Source of the DNA: an uncultured Campylobacter sp.
GTDB taxonomy: Bacteria; Campylobacterota; Campylobacteria; Campylobacterales; Campylobacteraceae
NCBI RefSeq assembly: GCF_937921625.1
Contig: NZ_CAKZTI010000019.1
Span: 1-39,399 of the forward strand
Direction: 5' to 3'
DNA: 39,399 nt
Both the position numbers and the translations under genes were made by a program. The notes beneath the pieces were generated by a model, which had not been told where the DNA came from, made no database searches, and was given only the letters and a program-made list of their open reading frames with translations. Of this stretch, positions 7,078 through 15,067 are shown piece after piece (within the stretch, counting starts at the first letter, position 1; each line of letters starts with the position of its first letter).

Positions 7078-8553
7078 TTAAAATTGCTCTTTTTTGAGCT
7101 TGTCGAGGAAGTCCTCGATATTGTATTTGGCGCGGTAAGTCTCGCTGATGAGATGGACTATGATGTCGCCGAGATCGACGACGCTCCACTCATCGCCGCT
7201 TTCGATAGCCAAAAACTCCTCGCCGAGCGGCTTAAGCACGCTTTTTAGCTCCTCGATGAGCGAGGCTGCGTGGCGGGCGGTCAGCATAGTGGCGATAACT
7301 ACGAATTTCGCGATGTATTCGCGCCCCTCCATATCGATGATCTGGACATCTTCGGCTTTCTTTTCGTTTAAAATTTCGGCGATCTTTTCCGCCCTTTGCT
7401 TTGGATCTTGCATATCTTTCCTTTTATAAAATTTTATGACCTCTGCTGCGATCTTGGGCGGGATTTCGCCTTTGAAATCTCGCCTAAAACCGCTTGAGCT
7501 CGTATCTACGGCAATCTCGATCCGCCTTAGGTCCGCCCACTGCCGCGGGATCTCGTAGCCGGGCCTCGTAAGCACGACAAACTCCGCTAATTTCTGAAGC
7601 TCGCTAAAGTCGCGCCATTTATGAAGCTCCGATAGGTTGTCGGCCCCCACGACGATGTAGAGCTTTGGTGCGGTGTCTGTATGGTTTGCGCTATTTGCTT
7701 TGCTTACTTCATCTGCACTGCTCACATCGCTTGCGTTTGCGCTTAAAATTTCGTTCCGGGTAGCGCTCGGAATTTTGCTAGTGCTCAAAATTTCGTCCCC
7801 GACGGAGTTTGAAGTTTCTCTCATGACGATATCGGACACTTTGCTTGCGACGAGGCTTGAAATTTTATCTGCACTTAAAATTTTGCTTGCGTCGTTTGCA
7901 CCGCTCGTATTACTTTTGCGGCCGCCCGAAATTCCACTCACCGTGCTTTGCGAAATCCCCTTTGTTTCACTTCCATCGCAGGTCGAAATTTCATCTGCCA
8001 CGCCGCCTTGCATAGCTTCGTTTTTTGCGTTAGCGGGGATGCTCGTCCCGCCCGTAATATCGGCGGAGCAGGCGTCGCTGCTTAGAATTTTACCTATATC
8101 GCACGACAAAGCTCCGTCCGTCTTCTCGGATAAAATTTCGTCTGCACTACCAGGAGTATAAGCACCGGCAGAAATTTTATCTGCAATATTTGCGCCGTTA
8201 GGTAAAGCCCTATCCGTTACGGCTGTCGGGGTTTCGCTCGTCGAGGCTGCCGTCTCCGCCGCGATTTTGCCGTATTTTTCGAGCAGAAATTTCACGCTTT
8301 GTATCGTGGGTACCGGCACGTTTTGCGAAATTTCATAATCGCTCACCTCCACGCCCGGGGCGTCGCTCCACAGCGCGCGGCACCATCTAAGCCGCAGCTG
8401 CGGAGGCGCAGAAAAGCTTTTTTTAAACGGGTTTAGAAACGACGGCATTATGACCAGCAAATCGGGCTTTAGGGCTGATAAGATCGCCTTTACCGCGGCG
8501 GCGTGTCCTGCGTGCGGCGGATCGAAACTACCGCCGAAAAGCGCGATCTTCAC
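7078..8553 (-). CDS. nadD-rsfS: Fused NadD (nicotinate-nucleotide adenylyltransferase) and RsfS (ribosomal silencing factor), with a ~195-aa low-complexity insert in NadD
   Basis: The NadD part starts VKIALFGGSFDPPHAGHAAA, the nucleotidyltransferase (H-x-G-H type) motif that makes deamido-NAD from ATP and nicotinate mononucleotide. The core is interrupted after SVKFLLEKYGK by about 195 Ser/Ala/Asp-rich residues (DNA about 7672-8262). It resumes at KLYIVVGADNLSELHKW and ends VIKFYKRK. Without a stop the frame runs into RsfS (MQDPKQRAEKIAEIL, then GDEWSVVDLGDIIVHLI), which blocks ribosome subunit joining. RsfS could also start internally at the ATG at 7413-7411, which has AAAGGA in front and gives the usual 111 aa. 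I prefer GTG at 8553 as start: it sits next to the conserved motif and overlaps the preceding stop as GTGA. An ATG at 8583 would add ten residues. Confidence 0.85.
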   Translation of the reverse strand: MKIALFGGSFDPPHAGHAAAVKAILSALKPDLLVIMPSFLNPFKKSFSAPPQLRLRWCRALWSDAPGVEVSDYEISQNVPVPTIQSVKFLLEKYGKIAAETAASTSETPTAVTDRALPNGANIADKISAGAYTPGSADEILSEKTDGALSCDIGKILSSDACSADITGGTSIPANAKNEAMQGGVADEISTCDGSETKGISQSTVSGISGGRKSNTSGANDASKILSADKISSLVASKVSDIVMRETSNSVGDEILSTSKIPSATRNEILSANASDVSSADEVSKANSANHTDTAPKLYIVVGADNLSELHKWRDFSELQKLAEFVVLTRPGYEIPRQWADLRRIEIAVDTSSSGFRRDFKGEIPPKIAAEVIKFYKRKDMQDPKQRAEKIAEILNEKKAEDVQIIDMEGREYIAKFVVIATMLTARHAASLIEELKSVLKPLGEEFLAIESGDEWSVVDLGDIIVHLISETYRAKYNIEDFLDKLKKEQF

Positions 8554-9338
8554 GCGCCCGCTCCGCGCCGTTTCATGCCGCAAAATTTTTCGCCCTTCGC
8601 CGCAAATTCTGCGGTATAAAATTTTGCACGGCGCAATCTTGTTTTATGAAATTTTACGCCGCAAAATTCCGTTTCGTCAAATTTTGTTGCAAAAAATCCC
8701 GCGTTTTGCGGCGCGGTAAATTTAAAGGGCGTGGCGGCGCAAAGGCTATGACTGCGTCGCAGCCCTTTTGCGGCGATAAATTTAAAAAGCGCGCCGCCGC
8801 GGAATTTTACCCCGCCGAATTTTGCTTCGCTAAATTTCGTTTTAAGCTCTAAATTTGGCGTCTGGAACTTCATCTCGCTAAATTTCGTATCGTGAAATTT
8901 AGCCGCATAAAATTTCGCAGTGCAAGCTAGAAAACCCGTCTCGCGCGATCTTGCTTTGTAAAATTTAACGCCGCGTGTCCTAAATTTTGATTTGCAGAAT
9001 TCCGTACCGCGAAAGTTCGCTCCTAAAAATTCCGTTCCGCAGGTCGTAAATTTCGCGCTATTAAATTTCTCGTTATGAAATTTAAAATGCGAGTGCCGTG
9101 ATTGCCGAATTTGTCGCGTATGACGAAGTATTTCATTGCAAAATTTAAAATCGCGAAGCTTGGCATCGCGTGCTTCAGGCTCTGCGGCGCAAAATTCCGC
9201 TTCGCCGAATTTTGTTGCAAAAAATCCTGCGTTTTGCAGCGCAAAAAATTTAACGCCGCGATCCATAAATTTTTCCGCGCAAAATCCAGCAGCTGCGAAG
9301 CGGGCGTTAGAATTGGGGTTTTTGTAAGGCTTTCGCAC
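8550..9338 (-). CDS. Filler ORF between serS and nadD, pentapeptide-like KF repeats, uncertain coding
   Basis: An uninterrupted 262-codon frame fills the space between serS and nadD. It begins with GTG seven bases after the serS stop, with no good ribosome site, and its TGA overlaps the nadD GTG. The predicted protein is very repetitive. Phe follows Lys, Glu or Asn at near five-residue spacing, for example AKFYAAKFHDTKFSEMKF and TEFLGANFRGTEFCKSKF. This recalls pentapeptide-repeat (A-N/D-L/F-x-x) proteins, but it also follows from AAATTT hexamers recurring about every 15 bases. The position and coupled stop suggest that it may be translated. Alternatively it is expanded non-functional spacer DNA whose frame is open by chance. 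The opposite strand has shorter open frames of similar quality. Confidence 0.35.
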   Translation of the reverse strand: MRKPYKNPNSNARFAAAGFCAEKFMDRGVKFFALQNAGFFATKFGEAEFCAAEPEARDAKLRDFKFCNEILRHTRQIRQSRHSHFKFHNEKFNSAKFTTCGTEFLGANFRGTEFCKSKFRTRGVKFYKARSRETGFLACTAKFYAAKFHDTKFSEMKFQTPNLELKTKFSEAKFGGVKFRGGALFKFIAAKGLRRSHSLCAATPFKFTAPQNAGFFATKFDETEFCGVKFHKTRLRRAKFYTAEFAAKGEKFCGMKRRGAGA

Positions 9339-9345
9339 GGGCCGC

Positions 9346-10596
9346 CTACATATATTTTTCTAAAACGCGCGGGATTTCGATGCTGCCATCCTTGCGCTGG
9401 TAGTTCTCCATCACCGCGATCAGCGTGCGGCCGACCGCGAGCGAGGAGCCGTTTAGCGTGTGAACGAGGCTGTTTTTCTTGCCGTTTTTGAAGCGGATCT
9501 TGGCTCTGCGCGCCTGAAAATCGCGACAGTTGCTGATCGAGCTGATCTCTCTGTATTGGTTCTGCCCCGGCAGCCAAACCTCCAAATCCACGGTCTTTGC
9601 GGCGCTAAAGCCAAGATCGCCGCTGCAAAGAAGCATGTGCCTGTGCGGAAGGCCAAGGCTGCTTAGCAGATCGCTCGCGCATGAAATCATCTCCTCAAGC
9701 ATCTTTGCGCTATCCTCTGGGCGCGTGATGGCGACGAGCTCGACCTTTTCAAACTGATGTTGGCGGATCATACCGCGCGTATCGCGCCCCGCCGAGCCCG
9801 CTTCTTTGCGAAAGCAGTGGCTGTAGCTGGTGAGCTTGATCGGCAGCTCCTCGCTGCGTAAAATTTCATCGTTAAAGAGATTTGTCGCCGTAACCTCGCT
9901 CGTAGGGATGAGGTAGAGGTTTTGCTCCTCGTCGTCAACGCGGTAGAGGTCGTCTTTAAATTTAGGCAGCTGGCCCGTGCCGTAGAGGATCTGATCGCGC
10001 ACCAAAAACGGCATATTTACGAGCTCGAAGCCGCGCGAGTTATTAAATTCGATCATGTAGTTGATGAGAGCCATATTCAGTTTCGCACCCAGCCCGCGGA
10101 TCGCGGTGAAGCGGCTGCCACTGAGTTTGACGCCGCGCTCGAAATCAAGCCATCCCAGCGCCTCGCCGAGCTCGAAGTGCTGCTTGGGCGCGAAGTCGAA
10201 TGTGCGCGGATCAAGCACCCTTTTGATACAGACGTTTTCGTTCTCGTCCGCGCCGATCGGCACGTCGTCGTCGATGATATTCGGCACGCACGCGGCAATC
10301 GCCTCTAAGTTTTGCTCGCGCTCATTTACAAGCTCGCTTAGGCTTTGGATCTTTTGCTTGTTTTCCTCAAGCTGCGATTTTAGCGCGCCTACGTCCTTGC
10401 CTTCGCGCGCGGCGAGACCTAGTTCCTTGCTCTTTGCATTTTGCACGGCTTGAAGGTTCTCTAGCTCCGTCTTTTTAGATTTTAGCTCGTTGTAGGCATC
10501 CAGTAGCGTTTGCAGGGTCTGCGGCGGGACTTTTTTGGCGATGAGTTTTTTATTAAATTCGTCGAAATTCGTCTCGATAAGTTTTAAATTTATCAT
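9346..10596 (-). CDS. serS: Seryl-tRNA synthetase
   Basis: A 416-aa class II aminoacyl-tRNA synthetase that charges tRNA-Ser and tRNA-Sec. Residues 1 to about 105 form the tRNA-binding antiparallel coiled coil (ELKSKKTELENLQAVQNAKS and following). The catalytic core shows motif 2 (CFRKEAGSAGRDTRGMIRQH) and motif 3 (NGSSLAVGRTLIAVMENYQ), together with the serine-specific EISSISNCRDFQARR segment. The ATG is preceded by AAAGAGGCAG. It is first in a minus-strand series with the filler ORF, nadD-rsfS and the NSS transporter. Confidence 0.96.
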   Translation of the reverse strand: MINLKLIETNFDEFNKKLIAKKVPPQTLQTLLDAYNELKSKKTELENLQAVQNAKSKELGLAAREGKDVGALKSQLEENKQKIQSLSELVNEREQNLEAIAACVPNIIDDDVPIGADENENVCIKRVLDPRTFDFAPKQHFELGEALGWLDFERGVKLSGSRFTAIRGLGAKLNMALINYMIEFNNSRGFELVNMPFLVRDQILYGTGQLPKFKDDLYRVDDEEQNLYLIPTSEVTATNLFNDEILRSEELPIKLTSYSHCFRKEAGSAGRDTRGMIRQHQFEKVELVAITRPEDSAKMLEEMISCASDLLSSLGLPHRHMLLCSGDLGFSAAKTVDLEVWLPGQNQYREISSISNCRDFQARRAKIRFKNGKKNSLVHTLNGSSLAVGRTLIAVMENYQRKDGSIEIPRVLEKYM

Positions 10597-10700
10597 TTTC
10601 TGCCTCTTTTTGGTAATTTAAATTGCGACATTTTAACTAAAGTTTGCTTTAAATACTCAAAATAAACCCACATTTAAGCAATACGGATGAAAAAAAGTGA

Positions 10701-10736
10701 TACAATTCCGTAATATTTTATTATGAAAGGTATTAC
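10701..10736 (+). promoter_or_regulatory. Candidate nikK promoter and NikR operator
   Basis: GTAATA (10710-10715) and TATTAC (10731-10736) are perfect inverted half-sites separated by 15 bases and end directly at the nikK ATG. The arrangement matches the TRWYA-N15-TRWYA type of epsilonproteobacterial NikR site. TACAAT (10701-10706) could be the -10 box, so bound NikR would cover the transcription start and ribosome site. The operator call is inferred from position and symmetry. Confidence 0.55.
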
Positions 10737-11486
10737 ATGAAGGCAAAATTTGCTTTTTTAGGAATTTTCGCGGCGAGCCTTGCGTTCGCGCATTTCGGCG
10801 TTCTTACGACGGATAAAAATGTCGTAGAGGATCAAAAAGACGCTATCGTAAAGCTAAATTTGGAATTCTCCCATCCGTTTTTACAGGAGACTATGAATCT
10901 ACAAAAGCCCGCAGAATTCGGCGTTTTTATTGACGGCGAGAAAAAATCGCTCCTAAGCGGTCTAAAAGAGCAGAAAAAGGGCGAAAATTCCTATTTTGCG
11001 GCGGAATTTAAAGCCGACAAACCATCGCTTTTGGCGTTTTATTTCGATCCGAAACCCTATGCCGAGCCAGCCGAGCGCAAGATGATCCGCCATATCACCA
11101 AAACCTATGTTGATGCTTACGGCGCGGGCGAAGGCTGGGATAAGCCGCTCGGGCTAGAGGCGGAGATCGTACCGCTCGTGCGGCCTTATGCGCTGTATGC
11201 AGGCGAGATATTTAGCGGAGTTTTTTTATTGCACGGAAGGCCCGTCCCAGGCGCGGACGTAGAGATCGAGCTATATAACGATAAAGGCTACAAAGCCCCT
11301 AGCGAGGCGCATGTCACGCAGGTCGTTAAAACCAACGGCGCGGGCGAGTTTAGCTTCGTGATGCCGGTTGCTGGCTGGTGGGGCTTCGCGGCTCTTAGCG
11401 AGGAGGAAGCCGCCAAAGGAAGCGAGCAGCCCGTAAATGAGCTGGGCGCCGTGCTTTGGATCAAGACGGACGAGCTGAAAAAATAA
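10737..11486 (+). CDS. nikK: NikK, periplasmic component of nickel ECF transporter (DUF4198)
   Basis: A 249-aa secreted protein with a signal peptide (MKAKFAFLGIFAASLAFA) whose likely cleavage exposes His as the first mature residue, HFGVLTTDK. The DUF4198 fold is recognisable from the aspartate/proline-rich N-terminal half (FSHPFLQETMNLQKP) and the C-terminal Ig-like part (GRPVPGADVEIELYND, then KTNGAGEFSFVMPVAGWWGF). NikK proteins occur with NikMLQO nickel transporters of Campylobacter and relatives and are thought to assist metal capture in the periplasm. The start has GAAAGG in front. It is the first gene of the nickel operon, under the candidate NikR site. Confidence 0.85.
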   Translation: MKAKFAFLGIFAASLAFAHFGVLTTDKNVVEDQKDAIVKLNLEFSHPFLQETMNLQKPAEFGVFIDGEKKSLLSGLKEQKKGENSYFAAEFKADKPSLLAFYFDPKPYAEPAERKMIRHITKTYVDAYGAGEGWDKPLGLEAEIVPLVRPYALYAGEIFSGVFLLHGRPVPGADVEIELYNDKGYKAPSEAHVTQVVKTNGAGEFSFVMPVAGWWGFAALSEEEAAKGSEQPVNELGAVLWIKTDELKK

Positions 11487-11498
11487 GGGAGCGGCTCG

Positions 11499-12275
11499 GT
11501 GAGATCTCTTTTTTCGGGCGAAATTTGCGCCGCTGCGGATAAATTTAAATTTGCGTTTGAGCGGAGTTTTGAAATTTTATTTTCGTACGTTTTGCTTGGC
11601 GATGTAAAATTTCCATCGAATTCTGCAGTTAAAATTTTAAATGGCAAAATTCCGCCGAGTAAAATTTTAAGTAACGAAGCTCTGCTGCGTAAAATTTTGC
11701 TCGGTAGAAATCCGCTCTTAGGAGCTTCGAGCGATGGTATTGTTCTGCTTGCGATTTTTCGCAAGCGTAGAAATTCGCTCTTAGTAGCTTCGAGCCGTAA
11801 AATTCCATACCCGTGGATTTACGAGCGTAAAATACCAGCACGTAAAATTTCGTTTTTTGAAATTTTAAAAACCCCGGCTTTTGAAATTTCGCAAGCTCTG
11901 TTTTGCCGCGCAAGCACCGCGCCGAGATTGCTCGGAGCCTTAAATTTTGCGTCGCGAAATCCGCTTGCCGCTCTTATAAATGTAGCAAGCGAAAATTCTT
12001 GCGCCATGCAAGCCGTAAAATTTATCAAATTTACTGGTTCCGTAAGTGGTTCCGAGACCGCTCCGAGTCTTGCGCTGACAGCCGCCGCAAATAGGACGCA
12101 AGCTGCGAGTTTTACAGCCGCAAATTTTGCCGCGACTAAAGCCGTAAAAGCAAGGCCTGTAGCAATCAAGGCAATTATCGCAAAGGTCGAAAAGCTATTA
12201 AATTTAGATACTTCGCGCGTTTTTGCGCGTCTAAAAAACGGGAGCGATTTAAAGGAGGCGAGCCGTGCATATTAG
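11499..12275 (+). CDS. Filler ORF between nikK and nikM, uncertain coding
   Basis: A 258-codon open frame occupies the gap in the nickel operon. It begins with GTG at 11499 with AAGGGAG seven bases ahead and runs 11 bases past the nikM start, so the nikM ribosome site (AAAGGAGG) lies inside it. The product is low complexity, with repeated KIL, KIP and SSRK units in the first half and Ala-rich sequence in the second. I recognise no family. AAATTT and AAAATTTT recur through the DNA, and the opposite strand (11629-11913) encodes pentapeptide-like YRAKFYAAELRYLKF. Related operons have nikK next to nikM, so this is an insertion of species-specific sequence that may or may not be translated. Confidence 0.3.
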   Translation: MRSLFSGEICAAADKFKFAFERSFEILFSYVLLGDVKFPSNSAVKILNGKIPPSKILSNEALLRKILLGRNPLLGASSDGIVLLAIFRKRRNSLLVASSRKIPYPWIYERKIPARKISFFEILKTPAFEISQALFCRASTAPRLLGALNFASRNPLAALINVASENSCAMQAVKFIKFTGSVSGSETAPSLALTAAANRTQAASFTAANFAATKAVKARPVAIKAIIAKVEKLLNLDTSRVFARLKNGSDLKEASRAY

Positions 12276-12864
12276 CGAAGGAGTTTTGAGCGCGCCCGTG
12301 CTGCTAGCTGGCTGGGCGGTTACGGCGCCTGCGGTAGCGGCGATTTTATGGCGCGTAAGGCAGTCTGAAATCCCTAGGATCGCATGTTTTAGCGCGCTAT
12401 TTTTCGTCGCCTCTTTCGTGCACCTGCCCGTGGGTGTTAGCTCAATGCATTTGATGCTAAGTGGGCTCGTGGGCGCGTTTTTGGGCTCACGAGCGATCTT
12501 GGCGATTTTTGTCGCGCTGTTTTTGCAAGGGGTGTTTTTCGGCTTCGGAGGGCTTAGCGTGCTAGGCGTAAATACCGCAGTCATCAGCTTTCCAGCGGTT
12601 TTGGGCGGGCTCTTTGCCGCCGCCGCAAAAGCGCAAGAGCTAAAAGCGCGCATGCAAAAAATTTATCTATTTTTAGCGGGTTTCGTGCCGATCGTCTGCT
12701 CGATGCTGCTTCTTGATCTCGTGCTTTTCATCAGCGGGCGGGAGTTTTTTGCTATCGCGACGCTCATCTCGCTCGAAGGCGCGATCCTGGCTGTTTTGGA
12801 AGGAATCATCACCCTTTTTGCGCTTAGCTTTATTGCGAAATTTTACGGCGGACAAAGGCGATGA
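12265..12864 (+). CDS. nikM: NikM, substrate-specific membrane component of nickel ECF transporter
   Basis: A 199-aa protein with five to six membrane segments. The N-terminus MHISEGVLSAPVLLAGW is the CbiM/NikM signature: the free amino group, His2 and a downstream His (here in HLPVG and SMHLML) coordinate Ni2+ or Co2+. The start is GTG at 12265 with AAAGGAGG ahead, and this start is required to place His at position 2. The stop overlaps nikL by four bases. Nickel rather than cobalt is inferred from the NikK/NikL partners. Confidence 0.9.
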   Translation: MHISEGVLSAPVLLAGWAVTAPAVAAILWRVRQSEIPRIACFSALFFVASFVHLPVGVSSMHLMLSGLVGAFLGSRAILAIFVALFLQGVFFGFGGLSVLGVNTAVISFPAVLGGLFAAAAKAQELKARMQKIYLFLAGFVPIVCSMLLLDLVLFISGREFFAIATLISLEGAILAVLEGIITLFALSFIAKFYGGQRR

Positions 12865-13502
12865 GAGCACTATTTTTCTTAACGGTTTTGAGCTCCTTCG
12901 CATTTTCGCATGCGCTTCATCTTTTCGCGACGCAAGAGGGCGATAGAGTGGCGATTTATAGCTATTTTTATAAAAATTCTCCCTGCATGGAGTGTGAAGT
13001 TTTAATCAGTGTGGACGGGCGCGAAATTTTGCGCACTAGGACCGATAAAGAGGGACTTGCGAGCATACGAATACCCGCGAAAAATTTTACTATTCAAATT
13101 TACGGAGGTGCAGGGCATGGTGCGCAGATGGAATTTAGCGCCGAAGGCTTTACGCCGCAGGATTCCAGTGATCCTGAAAATTCCACGCCGCAAAATTCTG
13201 ACGTTTCTGAAAATCCTGTGCCGCAAAATTCGAACGCCGCTAAAAATTCCGCGTCCAAAGACAGCGCATCTAAAAATATCGCGCCGAAAGCTAGTACGCC
13301 TGAAAATAAAATTTCAAGCGCTTCAAAGCCTTTGGAAAATTCCACCTCCCAAAGCATCTCGCCGAAAGAAAACTCCAAAAATGACATTCAAAGCCTGGCG
13401 TTTCAAAGCCAGTCCGCCGAGGCGCCTAAAATCGCGCTTTGTTTGGCCTTGATTTTCGGCTTTTTTGGCTTAATGTGGCTAGCGAAAAGAGCGCGCAAAT
13501 GA
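12861..13502 (+). CDS. nikL: NikL, auxiliary membrane-anchored component of nickel transporter
   Basis: 213 aa with an N-terminal signal or anchor (MRALFFLTVLSSFAFSHALH), a periplasmic Ig-like domain containing CMECEVLISVDG and TDKEGLASIRIPAKNF, and a C-terminal TM helix (IALCLALIFGFFGLMWLAKR). This is the NikL/CbiN-like layout known from Campylobacter-type nickel transporters. Residues of about 95-185 (DNA about 13143-13415) are a low-complexity spacer of SxPQNS, KNS and ENS repeats that family members lack or have much shorter. The gene overlaps both neighbours by about four bases, which supports translation in a single operon. Confidence 0.8.
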   Translation: MRALFFLTVLSSFAFSHALHLFATQEGDRVAIYSYFYKNSPCMECEVLISVDGREILRTRTDKEGLASIRIPAKNFTIQIYGGAGHGAQMEFSAEGFTPQDSSDPENSTPQNSDVSENPVPQNSNAAKNSASKDSASKNIAPKASTPENKISSASKPLENSTSQSISPKENSKNDIQSLAFQSQSAEAPKIALCLALIFGFFGLMWLAKRARK

Positions 13503-14146
13503 GCCCCGCCGTATCACTGCTCGCGTTTTTCATCTTCAGCTTCGGCATCGGACTTAGCGAGCAGCTTTACGCGGCGTTTTTTGCCCCGCCGCTACTTCTT
13601 TTTGCGCTTAAAATTTCGATTGCGCGCGCAGTATGTGCAAGGCTTGCGGTATTAAATATCTTTGCTATTTTAAGCGCGTTAAGCCCCGCCATAGTCGGCA
13701 ACTACGAGCTTGCGGGTGTGATATTTTTGCGCGCGAATTTGATAATGGCGTTTGCGATTTTGCTATTTTACGGCAAGGATGAATATTTTTTCGCGCGCGG
13801 ATTTTACGGGCTCGGGCTCGGCGAAAAGCTAAGCTCTTTGGTGTATTGCTGCGGGCGATTCGTAAATTTTTTACGCTCGGATTTGGCGAGACTGCAAGCT
13901 CTTTTGCGGATGCGCGGATTTGTAGGGACGAGCGGAATTTTCACCTATAAAATTTATGCAAATTTAGTTGGGATTTTAGCGATTTCGGCGCTTGAGCAAG
14001 CAAGAAATTTAAGCCTGGTGATGAGCGCGCGAGGGTTTTGCGGTAGGCTATTTTACGAACGTCTCGATGGTTTGGGCGTCTCGGAGGCCTCGTTTTTGAC
14101 GTTCGTGCTGGCGTGCGTATCTGTTAAAATCGGAGCTATCTTATGA
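13499..14146 (+). CDS. nikQ: NikQ, energy-coupling transmembrane component of nickel ECF transporter
   Basis: A 215-aa T-component of the CbiQ/NikQ family with several hydrophobic helices (SLLAFFIFSFGIGLSEQLYA and others). It ends with the cytoplasmic region ALLRMRGFVGTSG...VMSARGF, whose A-R-G motifs dock onto the ATPase. The ATG overlaps the nikL TGA (ATGA); an upstream in-frame ATG at 13439 would sit inside nikL and is rejected. The stop overlaps the nikO start. Confidence 0.85.
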   Translation: MSPAVSLLAFFIFSFGIGLSEQLYAAFFAPPLLLFALKISIARAVCARLAVLNIFAILSALSPAIVGNYELAGVIFLRANLIMAFAILLFYGKDEYFFARGFYGLGLGEKLSSLVYCCGRFVNFLRSDLARLQALLRMRGFVGTSGIFTYKIYANLVGILAISALEQARNLSLVMSARGFCGRLFYERLDGLGVSEASFLTFVLACVSVKIGAIL

Positions 14147-14919
14147 GCTGCTCGCTTAAGGCGCTGGATTTAAGCGCTAAAAACGGCGAGCGAGAAATTT
14201 TTCGCGGCGTAAATTTGAGCGTAGGGCATAAGGAAAAAGTGGCGATCTTGGGCGCGAACGGGCAGGGCAAGACGAGCCTGCTTCAAATTTTAGGCGGCCT
14301 AAGGCAATGGGGCGAGGGCGAGATCGAGCTTTTCGGCGAGAAGCTTGAGTGTGCGGAGGATTTTATAAAATTTCGCCACGAGATCGGGTTTTTGTTTCAA
14401 AACAGCGACGATCAATTCTTGTGCGCGAGCGTGTTTGAGGACATCGCATTTAGCCTGCGTGCGCAAAATGAGCGGCTAAAACGAGCGCAAAATGCGGAGC
14501 AAAGGCGTGGAATTTTTTCTAAATTTTTTGGTCGTAAGGCGCAAATTTTAAGGCAGGGCAACGAAAACGACCATCTAAAAAAGCTTGAAATTTTAAGCGA
14601 AGAGCAGATCGAGCGCAAGGCGCTGGAGACGCTGCGACGCTTGGGAATCGAACATCTGTGCGAGCGGGTGCCCTTTCATCTAAGCGGCGGCGAGAAAAAG
14701 CTAGTGGCGCTTGCGGGCGCGCTGGTATGCGAGCCTAGGATACTGCTACTGGACGAGCCTACGACGGCGCTTGATGAGGCGATGCAGGAGCGCGTGGCGG
14801 GGATTTTGGCGGGGCTTGACGTAAGCGAAATCATCGTCTCGCACGATAAAAGCTTCATCGATAAAATCGCAGATAAAATTTATTATTTAAAATCTGACGG
14901 GCTGTATGAAAGTCCATGA
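14143..14919 (+). CDS. nikO: NikO, ATPase component of nickel ECF transporter
   Basis: A 258-aa ABC ATPase that powers nickel import with NikM and NikQ. Walker A GANGQGKTS lies at residues 38-46. Other motifs are the Q-loop GFLFQNSDDQFL, the signature LSGGEKK, Walker B ILLLDEPTTALD and the switch His in IIVSHDKSF. The Q-loop 'QNsDDQ' is characteristic of CbiO/EcfA types. A charged stretch of about 40 residues after the Q-loop (ERLKRAQNAEQRR and following) is longer than usual. It is the last gene of the operon; no clear terminator follows before the convergent tRNA-Glu. Confidence 0.92.
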   Translation: MSCSLKALDLSAKNGEREIFRGVNLSVGHKEKVAILGANGQGKTSLLQILGGLRQWGEGEIELFGEKLECAEDFIKFRHEIGFLFQNSDDQFLCASVFEDIAFSLRAQNERLKRAQNAEQRRGIFSKFFGRKAQILRQGNENDHLKKLEILSEEQIERKALETLRRLGIEHLCERVPFHLSGGEKKLVALAGALVCEPRILLLDEPTTALDEAMQERVAGILAGLDVSEIIVSHDKSFIDKIADKIYYLKSDGLYESP

Positions 14920-14974
14920 TAAAATCATAGATAAATTTATCGTTTAAAATCATGAGGCTTGTATAAGTCCATAA

Positions 14975-15051
14975 TGGCGACCCTTGCGGGATTTGAACCA
15001 CGCGTTTTCGCACTGAGAATGCAACGTCCTGAGCCACTAGACGAAAAGGTC
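14975..15051 (-). tRNA. tRNA-Glu (CTC) with one extra base in the T arm
   Basis: The acceptor stem GACCTTT/AAGGGTC pairs fully. The D arm GTC..GAC and the anticodon stem TTGCA/TGCGA are sound, with loop TTCTCAG giving anticodon CTC. CCA is encoded. The T arm reads GCGTGGTTCAAATCCCGC: removing a single T restores the perfect GCGGG/CCCGC stem. The 77-base length is one more than expected. It may work with a bulge, be a decaying second Glu tRNA (the TTC isoacceptor can read GAG), or contain a sequence error. Confidence 0.8.
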
Positions 15052-15061
15052 AAGAGGCCGC

Positions 15062-15067
15062 ATTATA
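15062..15067 (-). promoter_or_regulatory. -10 box of tRNA-Glu
   Basis: TATAAT on the minus strand ends 11 bases upstream of the mature tRNA 5' end, consistent with a short 5' leader removed by RNase P. Confidence 0.55.

Noticed and set aside
11629..11913. 94-codon pentapeptide-like frame on the minus strand in the nickel operon
   Set aside because: It is opposite to operon direction and has no start signal; the repeats follow from AAATTT-rich DNA, so I kept it only as an observation.
13439..13498. Longer NikQ starting inside nikL
   Set aside because: The ATGA overlap at 13499-13502 matches the overlaps of the other operon genes, and the extra residues are antisense-like shadows of the nikL TM helix codons in another frame.
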